The notes under the pieces are model-generated. The model was not told where the DNA came from, ran no database searches, and saw only the letters and a program-made list of their open reading frames with translations. Positions 32,569 through 42,544 of a DNA stretch of 48,311 nucleotides are shown here, one piece after another. This DNA comes from Bacteroidales bacterium (lineage in GTDB: Bacteria > Bacteroidota > Bacteroidia > Bacteroidales > Paludibacteraceae): NCBI GenBank assembly GCA_022784645.1, contig JALFZG010000065.1, positions 1 to 48,311 of the forward strand, in the 5' to 3' direction. Every line of letters starts with the position of its first letter. The first letter of the stretch is position 1. A program made the translations under genes and the position numbers.

Positions 32569-35025
32569 ATGAGAAAAACAAACATATTGCTTTTCACCTT
32601 CCTGTGTTTGCTGCCGATGCGGGCACAGGGGATAGGTGAGGATTCGTCGGCTGAGAAGTTCAGCGAATGGTATCAGACGTCTTCGCTCGTCAATTATATC
32701 AATTACATCAGCGAAGACATGCTGTGGGAGTCAGAAACGACTGGCAACTGGGCGCGCCCCGACCGGATGCTGTTCTCCATTCGCGGCAACTCGTATGAGT
32801 GGAACCGTTTTTACCTCAACGGTTTCCGCCTCGACTCGCGTTTCCTCTCCGGCAGTATGCTCTATGTGCCCGATATGATGCAGACGGCGCTTCATACGGA
32901 TGCCGAACGCGGGGTGCTCTACCTCCGTACGCTCGGTTTCGAACGCAATCAGATATCGGTGGAGGGCAATATGGGGGGACTCGCCAATATAGGTGGAGAA
33001 AACGGCATTGGTGGCGTGAGTTGGGGTACACGTCAGCTCATCAACCTCTTTCATTCGTCGGCTCTCGAGCGTTTGCATAAACCTATCGAACAACGCAATA
33101 GGCAACTATGGGCGGGCTCATTGGATGCCGGTTTTAGTATCCCATCGAATAGCGGAAAGCGTTATCACCAGCGCTTGTATGCAGATTTCGGCAACCGCCG
33201 AATCGTAACCTTTGATGAGGGTGGGGAAAATGGTTTCTACGATGCAGCTTATTACAAGATTCAGCTCGATGGCGAACTGCCGCTCGGACAAAAGGCGGCT
33301 GCAGATGGGCTCTCGCTTCATTATCTCTTCAACACCCAACACCGCCCTGACCTCTACTCTGAATTGGGATATGGCGCGGAGGAGGTAGCTGCGTATCAGG
33401 CGTATAGCGCATCGGTGTATCTCAAGCGAGAGAACAACTGCCAGAAAAAAGCGAACGCTGACAGGTTACAATTGGATGGTCATACGCTCACTACCGGCAT
33501 AACGTATGCCATGCACGATGCGGAGCGACATAACCGCAACTACGAACGCAATATCGTAGATCAAGACGGTGAGGGATTCGATCCGTGGTATGCCGACGGA
33601 CAGCTACATGAACTTTCGTGGGCTGTCAATTATGCGTTTCAGCCGAAGCAACATAAGCCGTTGACCTTGCGATTGGATACGTATAACTCCCTGCTTTGCT
33701 TTCAGCAGGCGGCTAACGAATGGCATCATAATCTCTATATCCGTTATCCAGATCAGCCGCGCGAAGATTGGTACCGATACGATTTTTCCGGCAATGATTT
33801 CGCAGCCGGCATGCTCGAGAACACCCTCGCACTCGATTACGAGATGCCAGCCCGCAATCATTGGTTCTCTTTGCGTGCGAGCGCGGGCGTTGCGTGCGAT
33901 GGTATTATAATGAGTAAGAAGACTATCCTTACACCTTCCGTAGAGGCTGAGCTTCAGATGCATTTCCATCCCACTCGCTGGTTTGATGCGCAAGTGATCC
34001 TCGGCCATTACCGCACCAAATACACCTGGAATCAAGTACGTTTGCTATCGGATGATTATCAAAATGGCACACTCAGCGGTCCGTATGCCCCCTATCCGTA
34101 TTATGGCGGCAAGTACCTCTCGGTGCGCAAAGCTATTCAGCAACCCCAATACGCCTTGCTCGACCTCCCGATTGTGTTCAAGGTGAAAGAGCGCCACTCC
34201 TTCTCTATCCTCACTACTGCCCGCTTGTATTACCATAACTGGACGATCACGAATAATCCCGCAATCTATCCCACTGCCGCTACAGATGCTACAACGGCTA
34301 ACGATAATACACGACCCTATCTACTAACCTATCAGGAACCGGTGAAAGGGGCGGGACTCTTTGCATTGCCGCTCTATCTGAGCAATACGGTGAAGTATCA
34401 ATACGATGGTCGGCATGTGTTTTTCTCCCTTTCGTGGCAGAGTTATCAAATGTCGGGACTCACAACCTTTGGCAATGGAGCAGAAAACAACTCCATCTCC
34501 ACTCTCCAATACGCCATGCTCAATCCTACTTTGGGTGAGAACCTCAGCAACGCCGAATCGCCAGTACGCAGGCTCGGACGACTCGATCAGGATAAGGCGT
34601 TTATCTGCCGCCTGCAGATGGGAGCAAATATCACGCCGAATTGGCAACTGATGCTCAATTTTCACTTCCAAGATGGCACCCCTATCACCAAATACGTTAC
34701 GAACTCAGGCAAGCTCTATGCCCTTACGACCAAGGGTATCAATCCCGCTGACGGACATTTTGGCCAACGAAAAGATGCATTCTTCAATCTCGACATGCGA
34801 TTGGCGTATCGCGGAAACATCAATTGCCGCAATCAGCAGCTTGGTCTAAAGGGCGCTATACCCTTCTCCGTAGAGCTTTTAGGGTATAATCTCTATGATT
34901 TCGGTACCGCATGGTATGAATATTCGTTTGATCAATATATTACTGAAACTCGCCGCACATTATCGCTCTGTATTCCTCGCGGACTGAATTTGAAGTTGTG
35001 TATTGGACTTTGTAAAAACGAATAA
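32569..35025 (+). CDS. TonB-dependent-receptor-like outer-membrane barrel protein
   Basis: 818 residues, signal peptide ending MRAQ (residue 20). The first part of the mature protein resembles a TonB plug: LFSIRGNSYEWNRFYLNGFR is close to the plug pattern of RG...N..Y.DG. I see no TonB box or carboxypeptidase-like N-terminal extension. From about residue 150 on there are long alternating beta-strands with aromatic girdles typical of a 22-strand barrel. The substrate cannot be inferred. It converges with the beta-helix lipoprotein gene at 35588, with a putative small RNA in the gap. The 152-bp gap before it contains a GGTTATC...GATAACC pair (32422/32502) of unknown relevance. Confidence 0.7.
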   Translation: MRKTNILLFTFLCLLPMRAQGIGEDSSAEKFSEWYQTSSLVNYINYISEDMLWESETTGNWARPDRMLFSIRGNSYEWNRFYLNGFRLDSRFLSGSMLYVPDMMQTALHTDAERGVLYLRTLGFERNQISVEGNMGGLANIGGENGIGGVSWGTRQLINLFHSSALERLHKPIEQRNRQLWAGSLDAGFSIPSNSGKRYHQRLYADFGNRRIVTFDEGGENGFYDAAYYKIQLDGELPLGQKAAADGLSLHYLFNTQHRPDLYSELGYGAEEVAAYQAYSASVYLKRENNCQKKANADRLQLDGHTLTTGITYAMHDAERHNRNYERNIVDQDGEGFDPWYADGQLHELSWAVNYAFQPKQHKPLTLRLDTYNSLLCFQQAANEWHHNLYIRYPDQPREDWYRYDFSGNDFAAGMLENTLALDYEMPARNHWFSLRASAGVACDGIIMSKKTILTPSVEAELQMHFHPTRWFDAQVILGHYRTKYTWNQVRLLSDDYQNGTLSGPYAPYPYYGGKYLSVRKAIQQPQYALLDLPIVFKVKERHSFSILTTARLYYHNWTITNNPAIYPTAATDATTANDNTRPYLLTYQEPVKGAGLFALPLYLSNTVKYQYDGRHVFFSLSWQSYQMSGLTTFGNGAENNSISTLQYAMLNPTLGENLSNAESPVRRLGRLDQDKAFICRLQMGANITPNWQLMLNFHFQDGTPITKYVTNSGKLYALTTKGINPADGHFGQRKDAFFNLDMRLAYRGNINCRNQQLGLKGAIPFSVELLGYNLYDFGTAWYEYSFDQYITETRRTLSLCIPRGLNLKLCIGLCKNE

Positions 35026-35226
35026 TTGATGCAATAAATGTTGCAAAATTGTAGATTTCCTGCATATATCGACTAGTTTTTACTGTGTTTATGCATTTTT
35101 TTTGCAATTTTATAAAAATTTTGGAAAAACGAAAAATGCAACCCATTTTTCTGATTTGCAAAAACAAAACCCCGAAATAGGACTATCATTTTGCCGGAAT
35201 AGGACATATTTTTCCTGTAAAAGCAG

Positions 35227-35349
35227 TAATTTTGCAGCGTCTTAGAAATAAGACACTTACTACTACTAATTTACTACTACTTACTACTAACTACTACAAC
35301 ACTATTAAATCGAAACTCCCGCAACCGTGAGGCTGCGGGAGTTCGGTTT
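35227..35349 (+). ncRNA. Candidate small RNA with 5' GAAA-loop hairpin and 3' GC-rich hairpin
   Basis: A -7 box TAATTTTG lies at 35227-35234 (no good TTTG at -33). Just after it, GTCTTA (35239-35244), loop GAAA and TAAGAC (35249-35254) form a stem with a GNRA tetraloop. Next is an unstructured (ACT/TAC)n stretch to about 35300 without ATG, then ACTCCCGCA (35315-35323) pairs with TGCGGGAGT (35334-35342), followed by TCGGTTTATA. The transcript would be about 110 nt. It lies between two convergent genes, so it is unlikely to be a leader. Alternatively the hairpin only terminates the 32569 gene. Confidence 0.4.
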
Positions 35350-35391
35350 ATATACGATTGGTATATGCGTTTATATACGATTGGTATATGC
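35346..35391. repeat. Perfect 23-bp tandem duplication
   Basis: The 23-bp unit beginning GTTTATATACGATTGGTATA is present twice without a mismatch at 35346-35368 and 35369-35391, directly after the 3' hairpin of the candidate small RNA. Likely a recent slippage event, or paired protein-binding sites. Confidence 0.85.
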
Positions 35392-35587
35392 ACCCTGTCT
35401 TTGCCTAAAAAACACGTAGATAGTTTTTTTTAAAAGAAAGTAGATAGTTTCCTAAAAACAGTTATACTTGTCCTTAATCAACGCATTTTCTGAAACAATT
35501 ATTAGCCTAATCCAAATAAAAACGGAAATAATGCGATGGAAGGCATATGCTAAGGTTTAAATAATCATAGCAGCTTGCTATAGGCTA

Positions 35588-37021
35588 TTAATATTCATAA
35601 CAGCCTGCATCGGGGTGGTGGTCGGCGAAGCGGTCTCGGCCGCGGCGGTCTAGTGGATAACGGGTGGCGATGACCGAATCAGCAATATCTCGGGCTGGAG
35701 AGAGTGAGTCAAGTCTGAAATCATAATAGCGCTCCTTATCGACATAGTAATCGACTACAAAGAGGGAGGTGTCGCGGTGACTGGAGTAGATGTTGTCATG
35801 CGCAAAACGGTCGCTGAGCGTGTCGGTTTGGAGGTAGGAATAAGCAAATGAGCCGAGGTAATACGAGGGGAGTGGAGTGGCGAGCATGAGGCAGTTGTGC
35901 TTGATACCCGCGAGGATGGAATTGAGAAAATGTACCTCGGTTTTATGTTGACGCTTGGAGAGGTTACTGATATACAGAGGCGACACTTGGTCATCACGCA
36001 AGACCGTCTGAATAGCGTATTGTGTGTGATTGAAGAACGAAGCGACTGTGGTGTGTATAAACTGATGTTTGCCTCCAGCCGAATAGATGCAGTATTGGGC
36101 ACAATTGGAAATCTCAGTATTTGCGACGAGCGCGTTAACGTCTTGCAGCACCAACCCATATACGGAGCAGTTATGGATGCGGCTGTTGAGCAGGGTTAGG
36201 TGCTCGTTGCCGGTGCCGCTCAAATACAATCCGATACTGCCCGACACGATCTCGGTATGCGAGAAAAACGCGCTATCGGGTGCCGAGAGGTAGATGCCGT
36301 TCCATTTGCCTCCCACGTAGAGGTAACGGATGCCTTCGTAAAGATCATCGAGTCGGTCGCTCTGAAAACGCACGGGAGCATCCAATGTGCCGCAAGCTGA
36401 AATACCTCCAAGACATACAACCTTAGCGGTATCGTGCATAAAGAAATGGCAACCCGGAGCAATCGTGAGGTGTGCGCCCTTGTCAATATAGATGCCTCGG
36501 CTGACAAGGTACGGTTTACGCCCTAGCAGGGTGGTGTCGTGCCCAATATACAAGCTGTCAATGAGTTCTACATCCCAGCCATAGGCTTCAATCACCAGTT
36601 GCTCGGCATGATTGCCTACTTCAAGCAGCAGTTTATCTTCGATAAAAGCTGGCTGATTGCGGTCCTCCGGACGGATAGTGGCGCGCACAAACAAAAAGAG
36701 GCTATCTCCGCCATTGATGCGCAAATCGCTGATAGCAGACAGCGTCTGCTCGCCATCGAGGTTGACCTTAAACGACTCCCCATTCTGCATCTTTACGGAG
36801 CGAATCTGGATGGCTCGACGATTGGGATTATAGATGCGCACCTGCCGCGTGGCACTCCCCGCAGAGGTGAAGACCGTGTCGAAACGGAGGGTGTCAACAG
36901 AAAACATAAGCCGAGCCGATGGGTCGTCCGTAAGTTTGCTCTCGCATCCGGAGAGGAGGCAAAGCATACATGCAATCATCGGAACGATGCGCTTCCATAT
37001 TTTCAATCGGGATAGCACCAT
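35588..37021 (-). CDS. Lipoprotein with right-handed parallel beta-helix
   Basis: 477 residues. Lipobox CLLSGC (lipid at Cys26). Residues about 35-150 form a beta-sandwich (LRFDTVFTSAGSATRQVRIY), then a parallel beta-helix of about 200 residues with repeating short strands and turns (IYIDKGAHLTIAPGCHFFMH, IGLYLSGTGNEHLTLLNSRI) and a C-terminal part ending DAGCYEY, as in Bacteroidales proteins with choice-of-anchor/beta-helix architecture. No pectate-lyase catalytic pattern is evident. Surface exposure is likely. The start at 37021 could also be the internal Met15; both keep the signal peptide. It follows porT on the minus strand, with a 42-bp tandem repeat in the 149-bp gap. Confidence 0.75.
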   Translation of the reverse strand: MVLSRLKIWKRIVPMIACMLCLLSGCESKLTDDPSARLMFSVDTLRFDTVFTSAGSATRQVRIYNPNRRAIQIRSVKMQNGESFKVNLDGEQTLSAISDLRINGGDSLFLFVRATIRPEDRNQPAFIEDKLLLEVGNHAEQLVIEAYGWDVELIDSLYIGHDTTLLGRKPYLVSRGIYIDKGAHLTIAPGCHFFMHDTAKVVCLGGISACGTLDAPVRFQSDRLDDLYEGIRYLYVGGKWNGIYLSAPDSAFFSHTEIVSGSIGLYLSGTGNEHLTLLNSRIHNCSVYGLVLQDVNALVANTEISNCAQYCIYSAGGKHQFIHTTVASFFNHTQYAIQTVLRDDQVSPLYISNLSKRQHKTEVHFLNSILAGIKHNCLMLATPLPSYYLGSFAYSYLQTDTLSDRFAHDNIYSSHRDTSLFVVDYYVDKERYYDFRLDSLSPARDIADSVIATRYPLDRRGRDRFADHHPDAGCYEY

Positions 37022-37037
37022 TTTTTGAGGGGATTTA

Positions 37038-37146
37038 CGAAACTATTTGGCGTATATAAAGATAATCGTCTGTGTAAAGCGAAACTAATTGGCGTATATA
37101 AAGATAATAGTCTGTGTAAAACGAAACTATTTGGTGTATATAACAA
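37038..37146. repeat. 42-bp tandem repeat, two and a half copies
   Basis: The unit beginning CGAAACTATTTGGCGTATAT is found at 37038-37079, 37080-37121 and partially at 37122-37146, with a few mismatches. It lies just upstream of the beta-helix lipoprotein start (minus strand) and downstream of porT. Forty-two bp is four helical turns, so the copies face the same side of the DNA. Related words (CGTATATAAA) occur in the 23-bp duplication at 35346. Confidence 0.85.
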
Positions 37147-37170
37147 GAAAATCGGAAGTATGCGGTTGCA

Positions 37171-37920
37171 TTATTCGAAATTAAAGACGATGCAGATGGC
37201 ATGCGAACGCATGCGGGAGATAGCTGCACTATTGAGCGGTTCGCCTTGCGGATAATGCTCGGGCGCGAGGTTGGCGAAACCGAGTTGGTACTTAATTTGC
37301 GGACAGAGTTTGAACCAACTGAAATAGAAATCGCAGCCGGCACCAATCTCCATGAAATAGTCGAGCCGTTTGGGGATTAGCGGTTTTTTGCGATCTTCCA
37401 AGCAGTTGTAACTCACGCCTCCACCGATGGTGCAATAGGGGCGGACATTGCCGTATCGCTCAGCTGACCATTTGAGTTCGAGTGGAATGGCGATGGGGAT
37501 GCTCAGCAGGGTCGTTTTGTATTGGTCAGGCGACTCTATCCATTCGCCATTGTCGTTGACTGTTTCGTATTTATAATAAAACTCCCTATCCGCAAAATGC
37601 AACTGCGGAATAAGTCGGAGATTGAGGTAGCGGCAGAGACGGACGTCAGCGATGAAGCCCACCGTGAAACCCGGCACCATATAGCTGCAACGCGTATGGA
37701 TATACGCATTCTCCAAATCGGTAGGCATATCCTGCGCATCTTTGATGGCACCGGTGAGGGGCTGGGGAACGTTTTGAAACGAATAATCCATGAAATTGAC
37801 GCCCAACGAGAATCCGAAATGGAAGACCTTATCATCAATATAGGGCCTGTTCATTCCCCTCTGCGCCATGATGGTGCAGGGGAGCAACGAAAGGAGAAAT
37901 ATGAAGAACTTTTTTTTCAT
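37171..37920 (-). CDS. porT: PorT-family outer-membrane protein (type IX secretion)
   Basis: 249 residues with a signal peptide (TIMAQ, residue 20). The mature start RPYIDDKVFHFGFSLGVNFM (residues about 25-44) matches the conserved opening of PorT/SprT proteins. The rest is a barrel of about eight strands ending in HAICIVFNFE. PorT is needed for type IX secretion in Porphyromonas and Flavobacterium, which exports proteins with C-terminal sorting domains. The gene is 4 bp downstream of aroQ. Other T9SS genes are not in the window. A generic PorT-family barrel cannot be fully excluded. Confidence 0.8.
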   Translation of the reverse strand: MKKKFFIFLLSLLPCTIMAQRGMNRPYIDDKVFHFGFSLGVNFMDYSFQNVPQPLTGAIKDAQDMPTDLENAYIHTRCSYMVPGFTVGFIADVRLCRYLNLRLIPQLHFADREFYYKYETVNDNGEWIESPDQYKTTLLSIPIAIPLELKWSAERYGNVRPYCTIGGGVSYNCLEDRKKPLIPKRLDYFMEIGAGCDFYFSWFKLCPQIKYQLGFANLAPEHYPQGEPLNSAAISRMRSHAICIVFNFE

Positions 37921-37924
37921 GTAA

Positions 37925-38344
37925 TCATTTTGAAATGAGCCAATCGATAGCTTGCCGGTAGCCGTCTAAGCCTTGGCCGATGATGGTGTGGGCACACACG
38001 TCGGTGAGCAGGGAGGTTTGGCGGAAAGGCTCTCGGTGGCTAATGTCGGAAATATGCACCTCTACCACGGGTGCCTCGATTGCAGCGATGGCATCACGGA
38101 TGCTGACGCTGGTGTGGGTGTAACCGGCAGCATTGAGAACGATGCCCTCCGCTTGCCCCAAACCGAAGTCTTGCAGTAGGTCGATGATGCGGCCCTCGTG
38201 GTTGGTTTGCTCATAGCGGAGTTCCACCTCGGGGAAGGCGGCTCTAAGCTCAAGCAGATAGTCGCTGAAGCTGCGATGACCGTAGATCTGTGGCTCGCGC
38301 GTGCCGAGCAGATTGAGATTGGGACCGTTGATTATCAATATCAT
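37925..38344 (-). CDS. aroQ: 3-dehydroquinate dehydratase, type II
   Basis: 139 residues, the standard length. Motifs: INGPNLNLLGTREPQIYG (4-21; active-site Arg and the catalytic Tyr in the lid), YEQTNHEGRIIDLLQ, NAAGYTHTSVSIRDAI (His near 76-78) and VEVHISDISHREPFR. It dehydrates 3-dehydroquinate in the shikimate pathway and forms dodecamers. It is the first gene of the aroQ-porT pair. Confidence 0.96.
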   Translation of the reverse strand: MILIINGPNLNLLGTREPQIYGHRSFSDYLLELRAAFPEVELRYEQTNHEGRIIDLLQDFGLGQAEGIVLNAAGYTHTSVSIRDAIAAIEAPVVEVHISDISHREPFRQTSLLTDVCAHTIIGQGLDGYRQAIDWLISK

Positions 38345-38485
38345 AACCTACACTTTTCACTATGTAAACAACAATACCATACTGCAGAGGTTTTTGCTAC
38401 GGAAAAATAACATATACTACAGAGTTTTTTTTTTCTTAGAATATTGCAATAACGTGCCGTATGGGGTGTTGTTTAGCGTGCTTTA

Positions 38486-40549
38486 TCAGGAGTTCATGGA
38501 AGCGAGAAACTCGTCGTTGGTGCGGGTGCGCTCCATGCGATCTTTTAGGAATTCCATGGCTTCTATGGGGTTCATATCTGCAAGGAAGCGACGGAGGACC
38601 CACATGCGGTTTTGCCATTCGGGCGAGAGCAGGAGATCGTCGCGTCGAGTAGAACTTGCAAGGATATCCACAGCGGGGAAGATGCGCTTGTTGGCAAGGC
38701 TTCGGTTGAGCTGAAGCTCCATGTTGCCGGTTCCTTTAAATTCCTCGAAAATTACATCATCCATCTTGCTGCCAGTCTCGGTGAGAGCAGTCGCGATGAT
38801 GGTGAGCGAGCCGCCGTTTTCGATGTTTCGTGCTGCACCGAAGAAACGCTTTGGCTTATGTAATGCCGATGCTTCCACACCACCGGAAAGCACTTTACCG
38901 GAAGCGGGCGCTACCGTGTTGTAAGCGCGTGCTAATCGCGTGATGGAGTCGAGCAGAATCACTACGTCATGACCGCATTCTACCAATCGTTTGGCTTTCT
39001 CATGTACGATATTTGCCACTTTGACGTGGTTTTCGGCGGGCTCGTCGAAGGTTGAAGCAATCACCTCAGCCTTAACCGATCGCTGCATGTCGGTTACCTC
39101 CTCGGGGCGCTCATCGATGAGCAGCACGATCATGTAAACCTCGGGATGGTTGGCAGAAATGGCGTTGGCTATATCTTTAAGCAGCACGGTCTTACCCGTT
39201 TTGGGCTGTGCCACAATCAAACCTCGCTGCCCCTTTCCGATGGGCGCAAAGAGGTCGATTACACGACAGGAGAGTGGGTCGTTTTGTCCGGTGCAAAGGC
39301 GGAATTTGGAGTCCGGGAAGAGGGGAGTGAGGTGCTCAAATGCTACTCTATCACGCGCATTCTCGGGCGTCTGACCATTGACCGAAGTGACGTTACTCAA
39401 AACGAAAAACTTATCGCCCTCTTTAGGCGGACGGATAGTGCATTGCACCGTGTCACCTGGGCGGAGACCAAACTGCTTGATTTGCTGCTGGGAAACGAGG
39501 ATATCGTCGGGCGAAGCGATGTAGTTATAGTCCGATGAACGGAGGAAACCGGAGCCGTCTTTCTCCATCTCAAGGGTACCCACACCCGTAATGAAATCCT
39601 GAAAATCGTATTCTGGTGCGGCCGGTATTTCTGCTGAGATAGCCTGTTCATCGGGCGCGTAATTAGCCTCGCGTGCGGGGGTATTGCTGACGGGCTCAGC
39701 CGTTTGCGTATTGGCGTTTTGCGTATTGGCCGCTGCTTGTTGTCTGTCTTTCTTATTCTTGCGCTTATCGCGTTTTTTCTTCCACGACCAATCATCTTCA
39801 AATGCAAGCATTGCTGCTTCTCTAGCGGCTTGACGCGCCAACTCGCGGCGGAGTTGCTCAGGATCAATAGCCGGCTGCTCGGGCTGGTATTGTTCGTTGG
39901 GATAGAATTCGTCTTGTGCCTCAGCATAATCGTTGCCCTCAAACGGCTGATAATCCGCTTGCGCATCGCCTTCATATGGGGTGTTGTACGTCTCAGTTGA
40001 TTGCTGATAGGGCTCTGCATTTTCTTGCAGATAGGGCTCAGCAGCAGCTTGATACGGCTGATCGTCAGCCTGCTGATATGCGCTTTCCTGCTCATATTCA
40101 GGAGCGGCTTGCTGCTCGATATAAGGCTGCTGACGGAGTTCGTTGGCTGCTGCCTCGAGCGAGGCTTCGTTGAAAATATCTTCGTTCGGGTTATTCTGCA
40201 TCTTGCGCGCTTTGCGCTCCATGAGAATAGCCTTCTCTTCCTCACGTTGCTTCACTTGTTCTTCGAGCTGCTGTGCCTCCGCTGCGGCACCTACTACCTG
40301 CGGCCCGTTTTTCCGCTGACGAAGCGCTACTCGCTCCGGCTGCTTGGCGATACGGACGCGTTTCTTCTTCTCAGAGGCATCTACTTTGGCCTGCACGCCT
40401 TCAGCATGCATCTCAGCTTGCTTGTCCATAATGGCATAAATGAGGGACTCCGGAGTAGAACCATGCTTCACTCTCATACCCAATTCTCTGGTTAATTTTT
40501 TTAGCTCGTCGAAACTTAGTTTTTCCAGTTGTGCTTTACTGCTAATCAT
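38486..40549 (-). CDS. rho: Transcription termination factor Rho with large disordered insertion
   Basis: 687 residues against 419 in E. coli. The Rho N-terminal SAP-like domain (residues 1-45, [20 protein letters not shown]) is followed by about 260 residues of low complexity, rich in Gln, Ala, Glu and Tyr, with a Lys/Arg patch near 255-265 ([13 protein letters not shown]). The cold-shock RNA-binding domain follows (about 313-390), then the ATPase: Walker A QPKTGKT (about 448-455), Walker [17 protein letters not shown], the Q-loop and R-loop ([20 protein letters not shown]). Such insertions are known from Bacteroidota Rho, where the disordered region affects condensation and termination. It has its own promoter at 40692-40723. 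Confidence 0.96.
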   Translation of the reverse strand: MISSKAQLEKLSFDELKKLTRELGMRVKHGSTPESLIYAIMDKQAEMHAEGVQAKVDASEKKKRVRIAKQPERVALRQRKNGPQVVGAAAEAQQLEEQVKQREEEKAILMERKARKMQNNPNEDIFNEASLEAAANELRQQPYIEQQAAPEYEQESAYQQADDQPYQAAAEPYLQENAEPYQQSTETYNTPYEGDAQADYQPFEGNDYAEAQDEFYPNEQYQPEQPAIDPEQLRRELARQAAREAAMLAFEDDWSWKKKRDKRKNKKDRQQAAANTQNANTQTAEPVSNTPAREANYAPDEQAISAEIPAAPEYDFQDFITGVGTLEMEKDGSGFLRSSDYNYIASPDDILVSQQQIKQFGLRPGDTVQCTIRPPKEGDKFFVLSNVTSVNGQTPENARDRVAFEHLTPLFPDSKFRLCTGQNDPLSCRVIDLFAPIGKGQRGLIVAQPKTGKTVLLKDIANAISANHPEVYMIVLLIDERPEEVTDMQRSVKAEVIASTFDEPAENHVKVANIVHEKAKRLVECGHDVVILLDSITRLARAYNTVAPASGKVLSGGVEASALHKPKRFFGAARNIENGGSLTIIATALTETGSKMDDVIFEEFKGTGNMELQLNRSLANKRIFPAVDILASSTRRDDLLLSPEWQNRMWVLRRFLADMNPIEAMEFLKDRMERTRTNDEFLASMNS

Positions 40550-40691
40550 CTTATTGAGTGGTAAAAAATATACTATGCACGCAAAAATGGCATTAGTGCC
40601 ATCTCATTCCCCATGCGGGAAAAAACATGTACAATACGAAAAATAAAAATGGGAAAAATATGTGTTAACTGGCTTTTCTTGAAAAAGCATG

Positions 40692-40723
40692 CAAAGGTAC
40701 GAAAAAATCTTCGAACGACCAAA
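40692..40723 (-). promoter_or_regulatory. rho promoter
   Basis: Minus-strand TACCTTTG (40699-40692) and TTTG (40723-40720), 20-nt spacer, leaving a leader of about 130 nt before the rho ATG at 40549. A long rho leader could host autoregulation, as known in other bacteria. Confidence 0.85.
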
Positions 40724-40786
40724 TTTTAGGTATAAAAAAATGCAAAAACGCGCATTTTTTTTGATTTAAGCACGTTTTTAGCCGAT

Positions 40787-42544
40787 TTATTGCTGTTTTT
40801 GCGCATTAAAGCACACATCGCAACATCCGCATGCCTCAGCGGTTGTTTCGCCAAAATAGCCTACGAGTACCTGCTGCCGGCAGAACGAGGATTGTTCGGC
40901 ATATTCGAGCATCTCCATCAGTTTTTGCTGATATCGTTGTTGTTTTTTCTCAAACTGTTCTTCTGAAATGGTGAGCATTTCGAGCGGCAGACGGTCTTGC
41001 AGATAGGTGATGAATGGCGTTTTTCGCTTCGGAATATAGGTGATGATGTCGTCTTGAGCGAGCTTCACGAGCCATTGGTGGAGGTTTTCTGGTGAGCAAT
41101 GCAACTGCGTGCAAATGACATCCGGATTAAAGATTACGGGATTGGTGAATAGGCCGGTGTAATGTCGTAGGAGGAAATTGAGCAGGAGCTCCTCATCGCT
41201 GGAAATCGACTCCTTATATAATTGCTCGCGCGTGACGCGTATCTGTACGCGTGGGGGCGTTTCCTGCTCTTCTGAAAAATCCCAATAGCCGGCTTGCGCA
41301 AGGAGGGTAATAGCTGAAAACGTTTGAAGCATCGGGAGTTTTTTCTCTTTGCAAAACTCTGTGAGAGAGAAAGCAAACCGCTGTTCTGCTCCAAAGCCGA
41401 TGGCAACCTCGTAGTAGTCACCTACAGCTTCATATACGCGCTTGAGAAAATCACGTGGTGGGAAACTGTCGGCAATTCGTTTCTGCACTTTGGCGTGGTC
41501 GGAATCATGATAAAGGAGCACGGCATACGCACGTTTGCCATCTCGTCCGGCTCTTCCCGCTTCCTGAAAATAGGCTTCGATAGTGTCAGGTAAGTCGATA
41601 TGAATGACCGTCCGCACATCGGCTTTGTCGATGCCCATACCGAAGGCGTTGGTAGCCACCATCACGCGTGTCTGATCGTTTTTCCACGCTTGCATTTTCT
41701 GATCCTTATCGGCGTTCATAAGGCCCGCATGGAAGAAATCGGCGGAGATGCGCGCTTTGTTGAGTAAATCGCTTATCTCTCTGGTTTTCTGTCGGTTACG
41801 AACATACACGATGCTACTTCCGGGTACGGATTGGAGAATATGCAGGAGCATGTCGGTTTTGCTCTCGCAGGGGCGCACCACATAGCTGAGGTTGGAGCGG
41901 ATAAACGACTGCCGAAAGACGTTTTTTTCTTTGAAAAGCAGCTTCTCTTGAATATCGTCCACCACTTCGGGGGTGGCTGTAGCGGTGAGGGCAAGCACGG
42001 GCGCATTGGGAAAAAACTCACGGACGGCCGCAATCCTGAGGTAGGATGGCCGAAAGTCGTATCCCCATTGCGAGATGCAATGTGCTTCATCTACGGCAAT
42101 CATGGCGATTGGCAGGAATTTAAGGCGCGTACGGAAGCGCTCCGATTCCAATCGTTCGGGACTGACATAGAGGAATTTCACGTGACCAAACTGACAGTTA
42201 TCGAGCAGCTCGGCCGTCTCTTTGGCCGTTTGTCCAGCATAGAGACACACGGCTTGGATGCCGCGTTCTTGCAGATGCGCCACCTGATCTTTCATGAGGG
42301 CAACGAGGGGAGTGACAACGAGGCATATGCCATCGGGCACACCCGTGATGGAATAGGTGGGTTGGTCTTTGCTAAATGCCATCGCCATGGCAGGCACCTG
42401 AAAACAGATGCTCTTACCTCCGCCTGTTGGCAGGAGTGCGAGGGTGTCTCGTCCGCTACCAATACTATGGATGATTTCCGCCTGAAGGGGGCGGAAATCA
42501 TCGTAATGCCAATATTGGCGTAGTATGGACAGATAATCGGTCAA
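40787..42544 (-). CDS. recQ: ATP-dependent DNA helicase RecQ (no HRDC domain)
   Basis: 585 residues. Motifs: Walker A LLPTGGGKSICFQVP (about residues 35-49), DEAH in MIAVDEAHCISQWGYDFRPS, motif V/VI ATNAFGMGIDKADVRTVIHI and EAGRAGRDGKRAYAVLLYHD. The RQC region contains a winged helix, and the C-terminal cysteines (SSFCRQQVL, CGCCDVCF) sit at the very end instead of before the winged helix. No HRDC domain. It unwinds DNA 3' to 5' in recombination and repair. The unusual C-terminal cysteine placement resembles Bacteroidota RecQ proteins that I know as a shorter subgroup. Confidence 0.92.
   Translation of the reverse strand: MTDYLSILRQYWHYDDFRPLQAEIIHSIGSGRDTLALLPTGGGKSICFQVPAMAMAFSKDQPTYSITGVPDGICLVVTPLVALMKDQVAHLQERGIQAVCLYAGQTAKETAELLDNCQFGHVKFLYVSPERLESERFRTRLKFLPIAMIAVDEAHCISQWGYDFRPSYLRIAAVREFFPNAPVLALTATATPEVVDDIQEKLLFKEKNVFRQSFIRSNLSYVVRPCESKTDMLLHILQSVPGSSIVYVRNRQKTREISDLLNKARISADFFHAGLMNADKDQKMQAWKNDQTRVMVATNAFGMGIDKADVRTVIHIDLPDTIEAYFQEAGRAGRDGKRAYAVLLYHDSDHAKVQKRIADSFPPRDFLKRVYEAVGDYYEVAIGFGAEQRFAFSLTEFCKEKKLPMLQTFSAITLLAQAGYWDFSEEQETPPRVQIRVTREQLYKESISSDEELLLNFLLRHYTGLFTNPVIFNPDVICTQLHCSPENLHQWLVKLAQDDIITYIPKRKTPFITYLQDRLPLEMLTISEEQFEKKQQRYQQKLMEMLEYAEQSSFCRQQVLVGYFGETTAEACGCCDVCFNAQKQQ

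Noticed and set aside
35239..35320. Attenuator leader peptide with tandem Thr/Tyr codons
   Set aside because: The (ACT/TAC)n region has no start codon and no biosynthetic gene follows on that strand.
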